Assembly: GCA_031275485.1 (NCBI GenBank)
Contig: JAISOS010000073.1
Coordinates: 1 to 64,000, forward strand
Source of the DNA: Clostridiales bacterium
Lineage (GTDB): Bacteria; Bacillota; Clostridia; Christensenellales; JAISNN01
Length of the DNA stretch: 64,000 nucleotides
Direction: 5' to 3'
A program made the position numbers and the translations under genes. Positions 34,201-43,850 of the stretch are shown in pieces; position 1 is the stretch's first letter; every line of letters begins with the position of its first letter. Under the pieces are notes generated by a model. The model saw nothing but the letters and a program-made list of their open reading frames with translations. It ran no database searches and was not told the origin of the DNA.

Positions 34201-36599
34201 CTTACCGAATAGCCGTTCTCGCCAAAGTCCGCGTCGTTTGTGGTAACCGTTTTGTCGGGCAGTATGCCGGAGACGCTCGCGTCGAACTCATAGCCGGACG
34301 ACAGATCCGTATGGTTTTCTAACTCCGCGAAGGAGTCCGCGTATTCGAGCCGCAGCGTGTCTACGAACATAAGCCCCTTGACGTGCGTGCTCACGTCCTC
34401 CGCGCCGCCCTCGCCGAGATTGTACGATATGGCAAAGGTGGTATTTTGGAATTGGTTTGCGCGGACGTAGAATATATATTCCTCCCATTCGCCTTCGGTT
34501 ACTATGCCTTTGATTTCTATAACCGTCGAGCCTGCGGTCAGCTTGAGATTTCCGCCGAGAAGCTCGTTCACGGACGCGCCGCCCGCTAAAAGCTCCTTGT
34601 TGTACGCCTTGGTTATCGGCGTGCCCTCGCCGTTGTTGTCCTGATAGTATCTGTCCATGCCGTATTTGTATGAGGTGGAGTAAAAACTCGCGGAAGCGGA
34701 AGACGACTCGGAATCCGCAAAATACAGAGAGGTTCCCGCAGGGTCGTCGGTAAACTTTGCGTAGGCGTTTTTGTACGCGGTGAACTGCCTGTACGTAACC
34801 GCCCAATCCGTCGGATCCTTGCCGTATTCCTCCGTTCCGTTTGAATTGGCAAGAAGGTCCAACAACGCCGCGCGTATTTCACTGTCGTACTCGGGCGTTT
34901 CAAATAACTCTACCTCCGGAGTTTCGGGATCCTCGTCATGATCCCAGGTTTTCGGGACGTCCGGAGTTTCGGGGTTCTCGTCGTGATCCCAGTATACGTA
35001 TTCGGCAAAATTCAACGGGTTATAGGTTTCGTTTCCCGTCGCCGCGTAGGCGTCCTTAAGCCATTGGAATACGTTTTCGTCGGTAACGAATATATCGCCG
35101 TTGCTCGATGAAGACGAACTGTTATTCTTCAACGTGTAGAGCGTGTCGATAATGGATATCATGGCGTTCTCATAGGAAGTGGAGGTAATATAGCCGCCGT
35201 CGGACAGCGAATCCCTAAACGAAAGCTCGCCGGACGGCGAAACGACGTCCAGGTACCGCGTAATCGTCGTGTTCGTCTTTGTAGGTAAATTTATGCGGAT
35301 CGCGAGGCGTATGTTACTCGTCCCGTCCGTCTGGATGTATGTCGCGGCGGAATAAATTTTTGAGTAAGAGCCGTCGGTTGCCTTATAATAATCACCCGCC
35401 TTATCCGACACGTAGCTGACAAAGGAGAGGTTGTCGGTTCTGACCCACACGCTCACCGCGTAATACTTGCTGCGCTCCATGACTATGCCGCTCGTAGACG
35501 AACTCGCGTAGCCGTAGGCGGTGTAGTCCTTGTTCCAAAGCATAAGCAAAAAGCCGTCGTCGGGGAAGTCGGGCGTAGCCGCCGCCCCGCCCTGTCCCAC
35601 GGGAGTCTCCGCGATAGAAGTTCCCACGTTCGCCGCGTCGGAATTCGTATAGTCCTTTGAAACCATACCGTAGGAAATGCGCGACGAGCCGCCCGGAGCG
35701 GATGCCTTGGAGGAATCCTTCGAGGCTCCCGCAACGGTGCTGTAGTCGTTAGGGGAAACGGGAGCGCCGTCCTCCTTGTATGTGGAGGAGGACGCGTCAA
35801 AATTCGGGTTAGGCAAAGCGAGAGAAATTATTGTTTCGGCCGGTTTTTCAGAAGCGGCGGACGACTCGTCGTATTCTTTTTTTGTAAGCTCCCTCGCCGT
35901 TACGTGGTCGAAAAATACCGCGAAAGAACCGGCCTCGCTCGCCGTTCCGTTCCAAAGACGCACGGATACGGATTTGGAGCTTGTCTTGTGCGCCGCGATA
36001 TAGAAAGTATAGGTTTTCCACGCGTTCTCTGTGTCGATGGCGCCCGAATCGTACCATGCCGAGCCGCGAAGCTGTATGTGCGCTTTCGCGCCTTTCATCG
36101 TGTAGACGGATACTTTCAATTCGTAATACTTGCCCGCCGCCGCGGACAGAGACTGACTGTAATAGTAAGACGTCTTTTCCAACGAATTATCCTCGCCGCT
36201 GTAAATCATAAGCACATAGGGATCGTTTGTGGCGGTCTTATTATCTCCGTCATAATTTGTGAACGGATTCGGAACGTTCGCGGACCAGTTCTTTTTCGAC
36301 GATTCGTATGCCGCCGCCGCAGTGTTGATTATGCCAGCTTTTAGCTGTTCCGTGGCAATCGACGAAGCGCCGCTGATTCCGTTCGTACCCGACCAGCTTG
36401 TCGCGGTGTACGGCGCGTCCGTGCCCGAATACTTCGTGAAATCGCCGTTGGTTATGAGATTCGTAACCGCCGCCTCATCCCATGTTACGCCGCCGTCCGT
36501 ATTCTCGTCCGTGCAGGACGCGAGCGTAAGCAACAGCGACAAAATCAATACAAAACAGATTAAAAAACGCGAAAGCTTCTTTTTTTGCAAATTATCCAT
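31284..36599 (-). CDS. very large lipoprotein/membrane-anchored surface protein with repeated carbohydrate-binding-module-like modules
   Basis: 1771 aa; lipobox TLASC near the N-terminus; recurring YY.LSVWIKT / FYV... jelly-roll-like segments; C-terminal TM (WLVISSAVVGGLTVVIVLVYFY) with a basic cytoplasmic tail. Confidence 0.8.
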   Translation of the reverse strand: MDNLQKKKLSRFLICFVLILSLLLTLASCTDENTDGGVTWDEAAVTNLITNGDFTKYSGTDAPYTATSWSGTNGISGASSIATEQLKAGIINTAAAAYESSKKNWSANVPNPFTNYDGDNKTATNDPYVLMIYSGEDNSLEKTSYYYSQSLSAAAGKYYELKVSVYTMKGAKAHIQLRGSAWYDSGAIDTENAWKTYTFYIAAHKTSSKSVSVRLWNGTASEAGSFAVFFDHVTARELTKKEYDESSAASEKPAETIISLALPNPNFDASSSTYKEDGAPVSPNDYSTVAGASKDSSKASAPGGSSRISYGMVSKDYTNSDAANVGTSIAETPVGQGGAAATPDFPDDGFLLMLWNKDYTAYGYASSSTSGIVMERSKYYAVSVWVRTDNLSFVSYVSDKAGDYYKATDGSYSKIYSAATYIQTDGTSNIRLAIRINLPTKTNTTITRYLDVVSPSGELSFRDSLSDGGYITSTSYENAMISIIDTLYTLKNNSSSSSSNGDIFVTDENVFQWLKDAYAATGNETYNPLNFAEYVYWDHDENPETPDVPKTWDHDEDPETPEVELFETPEYDSEIRAALLDLLANSNGTEEYGKDPTDWAVTYRQFTAYKNAYAKFTDDPAGTSLYFADSESSSASASFYSTSYKYGMDRYYQDNNGEGTPITKAYNKELLAGGASVNELLGGNLKLTAGSTVIEIKGIVTEGEWEEYIFYVRANQFQNTTFAISYNLGEGGAEDVSTHVKGLMFVDTLRLEYADSFAELENHTDLSSGYEFDASVSGILPDKTVTTNDADFGENGYSVRSYVVADISSDENGNLIENWDFFDSNAADSWSLKQPNDIDPEKISSSTPVYKPVDESDYFFGVIESPENAGLPYVMEGKGNVLSLSIDGYGIFTIKPSSAQTSASDNGLGAFEIAPLGYYRLSVWIKTANLPKNSASSVSLYVVQYTENKKGEGIYDGDDGKTYDRAALSSVTGVVTTEDTDNDGWTEVVFYIAGSHAFQNSKYIDLEIVFGSGNYTSPETLAKGDLYIVYPSFYKITYGEYNSASTGTHAKKYEFATETLSTVGGITNGEFDTIDAANSKYGDDGVWTMPGVPSSWTFQDGKIYEGGKTLTKYDVLSGIIDLDNYKLLASLAFDYGMNDIFGFDADWIKSAGDIEAHKDDIKAKAYDVVYGSLPEDSLLNKSNTLLMLTDRVLDGEGGADSMSLTYGYKTSSSKSLSANTYYRISVMAIVLSGTPDNAYIYLTSSTTSPSMIYTPDGIAQKTQYKLENLGTDWREYVFYVEIGQSGVSVNLEFWLGNKEKTAYSTGVVLFDNIRVETVSDITVGLTDYYASEYFDAVVNYIVNNGESNGDYAMFDRTSPITVEGKWIAYGLRDSTYFIAITYVTDSFDSYGDNKSTFVTDNDNLPIESAGDDENNNNEEDEEEDKRPIEDKKKYLYTPIGWIGTTNKGSSSEVVAGVIDLETNVKNVLTDVDDPIDRLYGGMGRNMLVIWLNSDDLSHTYKSSSKTFSSKTIYEVSVYVKTLDLADGGNAAVSLTLDTLSITFNIRSDGPDTKTVYDQRLLYGYGDGAFADADPGDDDGISVYGYTKLTFYVYNEMASSISSVNLSFGLGNSDNGMRGVVGIDNFTIKKFSGSADDYESLLAAFEDDYDNAGKDYTGKGNASAVLKKFDTVAFLRVPDSTTINPPVDDEPAGNAAPNLQWLVISSAVVGGLTVVIVLVYFYQRKKDAALRFVNEKIFKGKLTVFKAAKSRQRGVSPAVREIRDEYDKFRDD
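34915..34992 (-). repeat. 45-nt period in-frame duplication in the 1771-aa surface protein
   Basis: WDHDENPETPDVPKT / WDHDEDPETPEVELF; 33-nt near-identical copies at 34915-34947 and 34960-34992. Confidence 0.85.
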
Positions 36600-36640
36600 T
36601 TTTATTCACCTTATTTTATTTTATATTAAGAATTATATTT

Positions 36641-36676
36641 GCGGGAAAACTTTTATTCACAAAAGACCTTCCCGCG
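36641..36676 (-). repeat. Family A palindrome copy, reverse orientation, before the 1771-aa gene
   Basis: GCGGGAAAACTTTTATTCACAAAAGACCTTCCCGCG. Confidence 0.8.
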
Positions 36677-37080
36677 CTGCTTCCAAAAAAACTTAGAATT
36701 TTATCACGGCAATAGATAAATCGGTATTTTATTACGGCGGCGCGCCCTCTCTTTTTTTGAAAGGTAGCGTCCGCATAAACGGAAAGAGATTGGTCTAAAA
36801 TGTTTGCCGTCTTATCGGTTTATCGGTCCCGAAACGCCGGACGCGGAAAGAGTTGCGGCGGCGTTCTTTAAAAAGACTATAAAATACAGTATAAATTATT
36901 ATAATATAAATCGGGGCATTATGCAAACAATTTTAGGCACATAAAATATAAATCCGCGTTTTTTAGATTATAAAGTATGTAAAATTATAGATAATATATA
37001 TAAAAGACGCCGGACGGCGGGGAAGCCGTTATATTTCATAACGATCATAAAACGCCGAACGGCGCGTTCGCGGAGGGAAA

Positions 37081-37476
37081 ATGTTTAAAACGTTAAATAT
37101 TCGGGCGTTAAACGAAAAAATAAACGCGGCGTTTTTGTTTATAGCGGGGGCGGCCGTCGGCTTTGTCAACGGCTTTTTCGGCGGCGGCGGGGGTATGCTC
37201 GCCGTACCTATTCTTTTTGCTCTCCGCAAAAATATCAAAAAAGCGCACGCGACCGCTATGGCGGTCATTCTGCCGTTGTCCGCCGTCAGCGGAGTTATTT
37301 ATTTTATTAAAGGCGCGGCGGATATTCCCGTACTGCTAATTGCGGGCGGCGGCGTGATTGCGGGCGGCGTTTTAGGCGCGTTCCTCCTTAAAAAAATAAA
37401 AAACGAAGGGCTCGCGCTCCTATTTTACGTCCTTATGGTTCTTTCCGGCATTTATAGCCTGGTGTGGGGAAGTTGA
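37081..37476 (+). CDS. half-size TauE/SafE (TSUP) family membrane protein
   Basis: GAAVGFVNGFFGGGGGMLAVPIL and AHATAMAVILPLSAVSGVIY motifs; 131 aa. Confidence 0.8.
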   Translation: MFKTLNIRALNEKINAAFLFIAGAAVGFVNGFFGGGGGMLAVPILFALRKNIKKAHATAMAVILPLSAVSGVIYFIKGAADIPVLLIAGGGVIAGGVLGAFLLKKIKNEGLALLFYVLMVLSGIYSLVWGS

Positions 37477-37902
37477 AAAATCTTTTTAAAAACGGTGAGG
37501 ATTTTTTAAGCCTTTCCAAAAAACTTTTGCGCGTTTTTGCGGTTATATTCAAACGAAAACATTGCGGATAAGCTCTTTTTCAAACGGAATACTAACGAAG
37601 TCGCCGACATATTTTCCGAGGCGAGAGGCCGAGTGTCAAGCGAAAAAACGAACGAATAAAAAATCCGTCCGTTTTTTGTTTTTTGTAATTTACCGGATAA
37701 ATACGCGATAGATTTCGGAATCCGCGCACACCGACAAACCTCTTTCCGGACCTGACGGCAAAAGACGCCGTCGGCGCGGTTTTTAAAGAGATCTAATGAA
37801 TAACGCGCGTCTTTGCGCGGGGCTTATATCGTTCTTTTTTCTTGTGAACGGCTCCGTGAAAAGCTCGAAAGTTCACCGCAAATCCGACGTTTTTATTTGC
37901 GG

Positions 37903-38124
37903 CTAGTATTTTTTGTTTCCGTTCCCGTCGCATTGTTTTTTCAACGCGAGAACGGCGTTCACGCCGAAAACGACCGTCCCTATGCCCGCAAAAAACGGAA
38001 CGGCGGTACTGACGATATAAGCGAAAAGTAAATTGACGCCGGAAAAATCGACCGTAAGCGAAACGATAAACGCTATCAAAAAAACGCCCGTCAAAACGGA
38101 ATAGAATACGGTTTCTTTTTTCAT
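37903..38124 (-). CDS. small hypothetical membrane protein (73 aa)
   Basis: AAGGAG SD on the minus strand before MKKETVFYSVLTGVFLIAFIV; two predicted TM segments. Confidence 0.6.
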   Translation of the reverse strand: MKKETVFYSVLTGVFLIAFIVSLTVDFSGVNLLFAYIVSTAVPFFAGIGTVVFGVNAVLALKKQCDGNGNKKY

Positions 38125-39114
38125 ACCCGTTACGCTCCTTATAAAAAAATCTTTTGTGTTTATAGTTTATTATAAAATCAAAAAAATGTCAATATATTTT
38201 GAGAATTAAGATGCGAAAAAACGGTTCCGTTAAATAAAATCAAAAATATTAACCGAGTTTAGCGTGTCGAATCGGTGAAAAATGCGCTTTTTGGGCGACA
38301 TTTTATCGGACGGCGGCATTTTTGTTTTGCTTATCCGAAGCTTATCGCGCGCCGGGATAAACGGCGTTACTCCCGCTCCAGCCGTTTCAACCGTTCCGAA
38401 AAAACGACGGCTCCGGCGCCGCAATCCGGTTGCGCGCCATGCGACGCTTCAAATCCCGCGCCCGCGCTTTTGAAAAAAGCGGATAAAGCCGCAGAAAGGT
38501 TTCGCGGGAATTTTAGCGCGCAAGCGGTTGACAAATCGCGCGATAGGGTATATAATTACAAACAAACAAAAAAGCGCCCGTACCTTTCCTCAAAAACGGC
38601 CGATGAAAACGCGCGGACATATTTTTCGGTATTAAAGTCTAAGAGCATGTACGAATAGGGTTTAAACGCGTCCGCCGCTCGCGGATCTTTAAAAACGCGG
38701 GCGGGACAAAATCTCCCTTAGTTTGCATTAGACCTCTTCCGGAACTGCGCTTACGGTATCTTTTGCCGTTTTACAGCGTGCCGCCGCATCGTAATTTTCA
38801 TAATATACTGCATATACTGCGGGAGTGCGCGCCGTCAAACGCGCCGCGGCGGTTCGCGAAAACCCTCTAAAAGCTATTCGCCGCCAAATTTCAAAAGATG
38901 TATATTGTCAAATGCCCGCTTACGGGATCGGGCGTTTCTATGAAAGAATTCCTTAGGTAAAGAATATTTTTGAGCGTTTATTCATATCGTTTAAAAAAGA
39001 AGCGATTCGGTATCGCCTAATCGGAAAAAGAGCGGATAATTTTGCGTTGCGAATATCGCGGCGGACGCTCCGAAAAAAATGGGGCGGGTGCCGCCGTTAC
39101 GGATATGATATATT

Positions 39115-39810
39115 ATGTTTAAAGAATTGAAAGCGGATTTGAACGCGGTCGTTGAGAAAGATCCGGCGGCGCGTAATAAAACGGAGGTCGTACTCGCCTA
39201 TTCGGGCTTTAAGGCGATCTTGTATTACAGAATCGCCCATTGGCTTTATAAAAAAAAGCTGAAACTTTTGGCGCGGCTTTTAAGCCAGCGCGCAAAGTAT
39301 AAAACGGGTATCGAAATACACCCCGCCGCCGTAATCGGCAAGGGAATATTTATAGACCACGGTATGGGCGTGGTTATAGGCGAAACCGCCGAGGTTGGCG
39401 ATAATGTGGTAATCTATCAAGGCGTAACCTTGGGCGGCACGGGCAAAGATACCGGTAAACGCCATCCGACTATTGAAAACGACGTTATGATAAGCTCCGG
39501 TTCTAAGGTTTTGGGTCCCATCACTATAGGCAAGGGAAGTAAAATAGGCGCGAACAGCGTGGTTCTCAAAAACGTGCCGCCGTATTCGACTGTCGTGGGT
39601 GTTCCGGGCAGAATCGTCCGGCGCAAGGGCGAGCGCGTAGACGATATTCTGGACCAGATAAAGCTCCCGGACCCCGTTGTGGACGAGTTTAAACGCATCG
39701 CGGTGCGGCTGAAAAACCTTGAAGAGGAGGCGGGAATAGACGCGTGCAAATACTCCGTTTCGCTATCCGACGACGAGACGGGCGCGGAGTTTTGGGGCGA
39801 TGGAATTTAG
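39115..39810 (+). CDS. cysE: serine O-acetyltransferase
   Basis: Hexapeptide-repeat protein: [46 protein letters not shown]. Confidence 0.95.
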   Translation: MFKELKADLNAVVEKDPAARNKTEVVLAYSGFKAILYYRIAHWLYKKKLKLLARLLSQRAKYKTGIEIHPAAVIGKGIFIDHGMGVVIGETAEVGDNVVIYQGVTLGGTGKDTGKRHPTIENDVMISSGSKVLGPITIGKGSKIGANSVVLKNVPPYSTVVGVPGRIVRRKGERVDDILDQIKLPDPVVDEFKRIAVRLKNLEEEAGIDACKYSVSLSDDETGAEFWGDGI

Positions 39811-39835
39811 GGGTGGGAGTTTGTTTGAAAAGTTA

Positions 39836-39879
39836 CGCGTAGGAAGCCTTTTATCGGGGGGGAAAGCTTTCCGCGCGTG
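39836..39879 (+). repeat. Family A palindrome copy (degenerate)
   Basis: GCGTAGGAAGCCTTTTATCGGGGGGGAAAGCTTTCCGCGCGTG. Confidence 0.6.
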
Positions 39880-40243
39880 CCCCTTTTCAAATGACCTTAT
39901 CGTTTTTTTTACGCTTATTTTTATAATTAATATAATCGTTACGGATCGGAAGCCGGTAAAAATAACCGTTGAGTTTTTTGTCGCGGGACGTTCTTAAAGA
40001 TTCTTTATTCGTATTTGCGTAATAGGAAACGCCGTTTTTTTCGCGGTAAGAGTCAAAAAGTCCGCTTTTAGCCTGCGCGATTGTCAAGTTAAATAAATAC
40101 GTTAAGTAAAGTTATGAGTAAATGCAATTGAGTAAATAACGTCGACGCGACGCATAGCGCGTAAAGCTATGCGGACACGCAACGAAATAAAGGAAAACGC
40201 GCGAAGGAAACGCGGCGAGTTTTCGCAACGGGAGAATTGACGG

Positions 40244-41680
40244 ATGAAACTTTTTAATACCCTTTCGAGAAAAAAAGAGGAGTTTACGCCTATCGCCGAA
40301 ACGGTGCGTATGTATTCCTGCGGACCGACCGTGTACAGCTTCGCGCATATAGGAAATTTCAGAACATATATCTTTACCGACCTTTTGCGCCGCGTTCTCA
40401 AATATAACGGCTATATAATCGACGGCGTGATGAATATAACCGACGTGGGGCATCTTCTCTCCGACGCGGATACCGGCGAGGATAAAATGCAAAAAAGCGC
40501 AAAGGAGCAAAATAAATCGCCGCAGGAAATCGCCGATTTTTACACCGAAGCGTTTTTTCGGGATATTAAAAAGCTGAATATAAATATGCCCGAACGGATA
40601 GTCAAGGCGACCGACCACATAGATGAGATGATAGCGTATGTAGCCGCCCTTCGGGAAAAGGGCTACGCCTACGCGATAAGCGACGGAATTTATTTCGACA
40701 TAAGCAGATTCGGCGGCTACGGCAAGCTTTCCGGCGCGTGCCTCGACGACAAAATCGCGGGCGCGCGCGTCGAAATAAACGCCGAGAAACGTAATCCCGC
40801 CGATTTTGCGCTCTGGAAAAAGGCGGAAAAAGAGCACATAATGCAATGGACGAGTCCGTGGGGGATGGGCTATCCCGGTTGGCATATAGAATGTTCCGCG
40901 ATGAGTATGAAATATCTCGGCAGACATTTTGATATACACACGGGCGGCGTCGACCATATTCCCGTTCACCACGAAAACGAAATTGCTCAAAACGAGGCGC
41001 TTACGGGTGAAAAAAGCGTTAATTATTGGGTGCATTCCGAGTTTCTGCTCGTGGACGGCGGTAAAATGAGTAAAAGCCTAAAAAATAACTACACGATAGA
41101 CGACTTGGAAAAACGCGGCTTTTCCGCTCTCGATTACCGCTTTTTTTGCCTCAACGCTCATTACAGAAAAAAATTGAATTTTACGGCGGAAGGACTCGCC
41201 GCCGCGAAAACCGCACTGGCTCGCCTCAAAGCCGCCGTCGCCGCGCATAGAAACGCCGAAAGAAGCGCGGCGTTGAAAGAGCCTATTTCCGCGTATATCG
41301 CCGAGTTCGAGGAGGCGATAAACGACGACCTCAATATACCGCTCGCGCTGGGCGCGCTGTTTAAAATGGTGAAAGAAAAGAAAAGCGCGGACATATATGA
41401 CGCCGCGCTCGTTATGGACGGCGTTTTCGGACTGAAGCTCGGCGAGGAAACCGCCGACGACGGGGTCGGGAGTCGTGCCGGAACCGCGGCTGGAACCGGC
41501 GAAAAAACCGGAGAAATCGCGGGAATCATTCCTCCGGAAATCGTCGCGATGATTGAGCGAAGACGGGTTGCTAAATCGCTGAAGGATTACGCGCTCGCCG
41601 ACGGGATAAGAAAGGAAATCGAAGAAAAAGGTTATAAATTAATCGATACGAAAGACGGCGCGCGGGCGGAGAAGATATAA
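40244..41680 (+). CDS. cysS: cysteinyl-tRNA synthetase
   Basis: MYSCGPTVYSFAHIGNFRTYIFTDLLRR, GWHIECSAMSMKYLG, KMSKSLKN motifs. Confidence 0.97.
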   Translation: MKLFNTLSRKKEEFTPIAETVRMYSCGPTVYSFAHIGNFRTYIFTDLLRRVLKYNGYIIDGVMNITDVGHLLSDADTGEDKMQKSAKEQNKSPQEIADFYTEAFFRDIKKLNINMPERIVKATDHIDEMIAYVAALREKGYAYAISDGIYFDISRFGGYGKLSGACLDDKIAGARVEINAEKRNPADFALWKKAEKEHIMQWTSPWGMGYPGWHIECSAMSMKYLGRHFDIHTGGVDHIPVHHENEIAQNEALTGEKSVNYWVHSEFLLVDGGKMSKSLKNNYTIDDLEKRGFSALDYRFFCLNAHYRKKLNFTAEGLAAAKTALARLKAAVAAHRNAERSAALKEPISAYIAEFEEAINDDLNIPLALGALFKMVKEKKSADIYDAALVMDGVFGLKLGEETADDGVGSRAGTAAGTGEKTGEIAGIIPPEIVAMIERRRVAKSLKDYALADGIRKEIEEKGYKLIDTKDGARAEKI

Positions 41681-42039
41681 GTAAAGAACGGAGATTTTTA
41701 CAAGAACCCGATTACGTATTCCGAGGTTTCTTAAAAATATACGGAGGAAATCCGGATCGGTATAATTTACGGGGGCGTTATCGTTTTTTAAAAAACATGC
41801 GTAGGATTTGAACAAAAGGCTTTTCCCCGCGCCCCTTTCCAATAAACTTTGACGTGCGTTTTACGGTTTCGTTTAAACAAAGCTATACGGTTAAGTTTTT
41901 TTTTGCGTAATACAAATAAATGTTGCTAAACGCTGCGGCTGAATTTCCATGCGGAATATAATGGAAATAAAATATGGAAAAACCTGAGGAATTAGAGAAA
42001 TAGAGTATGGAGAAAGCGCGGGAATTAAGGAAGTAAAAT

Positions 42040-43464
42040 ATGAAAAAAGCGAGGGTGATAGGCGCGGGACTCGCGGGTTGCGAGGCGGCGTATCAGCTGT
42101 TGAAAGGCGGTGCGGAGGTCGAGCTTTTCGAGATGCGCCCGCATAAAAAAACGCCCGCGCACGTTACGGGCGATTTCGCCGAATTGGTATGCAGTAACAG
42201 CCTGAAAAGCGAGGATGTTTTTACGTCGTCGGGGCTTTTGAAACGCGAAATGGAGCTTATGGATTCGCTGATTCTGCGTTGCGCGAACGCCGCCCGTATT
42301 CCGTCGGGTTCCGCGCTCGCGGTGGACAAGGAGCGGTTTTCGGAGGCGGTGCAACGCGGGCTTGCGCGGTTTTCCAAGCTCACGGTCGTAAGGCGCGAAA
42401 CGGAAAAAATCGAAAACGTGCCGCAAATAATCGCGACTGGACCGTTGACGGACGGCGGGCTTATGGACGAATTGCAGAAATTGACGGGCGGCGCGGCGTA
42501 TTTTTTCGACGCCGCCGCGCCGATTGTGAGCGCGGAAAGCATAGATTACGAACGGGCGTTTTTCCAGTCGCGCTACGGTAAGGGCGGCGATGGCGGCTAT
42601 CTAAACTGTCCGTTGGACAAGGATGAATACGGGCGGTTTTACGAGGAGTTAATCGCCGCCGAGTGTGCCGAAATCAGGGACTTTGAGGAAAGAGCGGTTT
42701 TTTCGGGTTGCATGCCCGTGGAGATTATGGCGAAACGCGGGCGCGATACGCTGAGATTCGGACCGATGCGCCCCGTCGGGATTCGCGGAATTGACGGCAA
42801 AAGACCGTATGCCGTCGTACAATTAAGACGCGAAAACGCCGGAGGCACGATGTATAACTTGGTTGGCTTTCAGACGCATTTGAAATTCGGCGAACAGAAA
42901 CGCGTCTTTTCACTTATTCCCGCGTTAAAAAACGCGGAATTTTTGCGCTTCGGCGTAATGCACAGAAATTCCTACGTCCTCGCGCCCGCCGTATTAAAGG
43001 AGACCTTCGCGCTGAAAGCCGAGGGATACGGGCATATTTTTATAGCCGGTCAGCTAAGCGGTGTCGAGGGATACGTCGAAAGCGCGGCAAGCGGTCTTGT
43101 CGCCGCGAAAAATATGCTCAGGATTCTGCCGGAATTATCGGACGCGCAACCGTTCGCGCCGTCAAAAGGAACGGAAACGGGTATGCGTTCGCATGAAAAT
43201 ATTGCGAATGCGCCGCAGTTTATGCTTTCGCGTGAAACCGTATCGAACATATCGCAGTTTATGCCGCCTCCCGAAACTATGACGGGCGCGCTCTGCCGCC
43301 ATATCGCGTATGCGGAAGCGAAAGATTTTCAGCCGATGAACAGTAACTTCGGGTTGTTGCCACCGCTTGAAAAAGCCGTAAGGGACAAAAAAAAGCGCAA
43401 GGAGGAATACGTAAGACGGGCGGGCGCCGCTATGGATGAATATATAAAAAACGAGAGAAAATAA
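42040..43464 (+). CDS. trmFO: methylenetetrahydrofolate--tRNA-(uracil-5-)-methyltransferase
   Basis: VIGAGLAGCEAAYQL, FEMRPHKKTPAHVTGDFAELVCSNSLKS, GQLSGVEGYVESAASGLVA. Confidence 0.97.
   Translation: MKKARVIGAGLAGCEAAYQLLKGGAEVELFEMRPHKKTPAHVTGDFAELVCSNSLKSEDVFTSSGLLKREMELMDSLILRCANAARIPSGSALAVDKERFSEAVQRGLARFSKLTVVRRETEKIENVPQIIATGPLTDGGLMDELQKLTGGAAYFFDAAAPIVSAESIDYERAFFQSRYGKGGDGGYLNCPLDKDEYGRFYEELIAAECAEIRDFEERAVFSGCMPVEIMAKRGRDTLRFGPMRPVGIRGIDGKRPYAVVQLRRENAGGTMYNLVGFQTHLKFGEQKRVFSLIPALKNAEFLRFGVMHRNSYVLAPAVLKETFALKAEGYGHIFIAGQLSGVEGYVESAASGLVAAKNMLRILPELSDAQPFAPSKGTETGMRSHENIANAPQFMLSRETVSNISQFMPPPETMTGALCRHIAYAEAKDFQPMNSNFGLLPPLEKAVRDKKKRKEEYVRRAGAAMDEYIKNERK
43195..43284 (+). repeat. 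39-nt in-frame tandem repeat within trmFO
   Basis: ENIANAPQFMLSR / ETVSNISQFMPPP / ETMTGAL. Confidence 0.75.
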
Positions 43465-43625
43465 AGCGCGTAAAAACGATCTCGGGACACATAGCCTAAA
43501 CGATCCCGGCGACACGGCGGCATAGCGTTAAGCGTTTTATTGTTTTTTGCTACGCCGGCGTTAACAAGGCGGATATTTCCGCCGAATTTGAGGCGCGCGA
43601 TAACCGTTAGTTTTTTTGGAAAGGA

Positions 43626-43667
43626 GCGCGGGGGAAACCTTTTATGAACAAAAGGTTTCCCCTGCGT
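43626..43667 (+). repeat. Family A palindrome copy after trmFO
   Basis: GCGCGGGGGAAACCTTTTATGAACAAAAGGTTTCCCCTGCGTAA. Confidence 0.9.
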
Positions 43668-43762
43668 AAGTTTTAAAAATAAAAAAGTAAAAAGGCGGAC
43701 GGATTCGCCGGATGTCTGAATAAATTTGTTAAAAAAAATTACGCGATTTCGGTTTAATACGG

Positions 43763-43790
43763 TTGATTTTTATTTTATTTATGGTATAAT
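43763..43790 (+). promoter_or_regulatory. putative promoter of the [FeFe]-hydrogenase cluster
   Basis: TTGATT, 16-nt spacer, TATAAT, about 60 nt before the ATG at 43851. Confidence 0.6.
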
Positions 43791-43850
43791 ATAGTGGTTG
43801 TTAAAATAATGACAAAGTGATTTTATTTTTGACGCGGAGCGGAGGATACG

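Noticed and set aside
39060-39112. Possible T-box leader before cysE (GGGGCGGGTGCCGCCG)
   Set aside because: Does not match the TGGNACCGCG antiterminator consensus well enough and no specifier loop could be recognised
40112-41035. 307-aa minus-strand ORF opposite cysS
   Set aside because: Antisense to an unambiguous cysteinyl-tRNA synthetase
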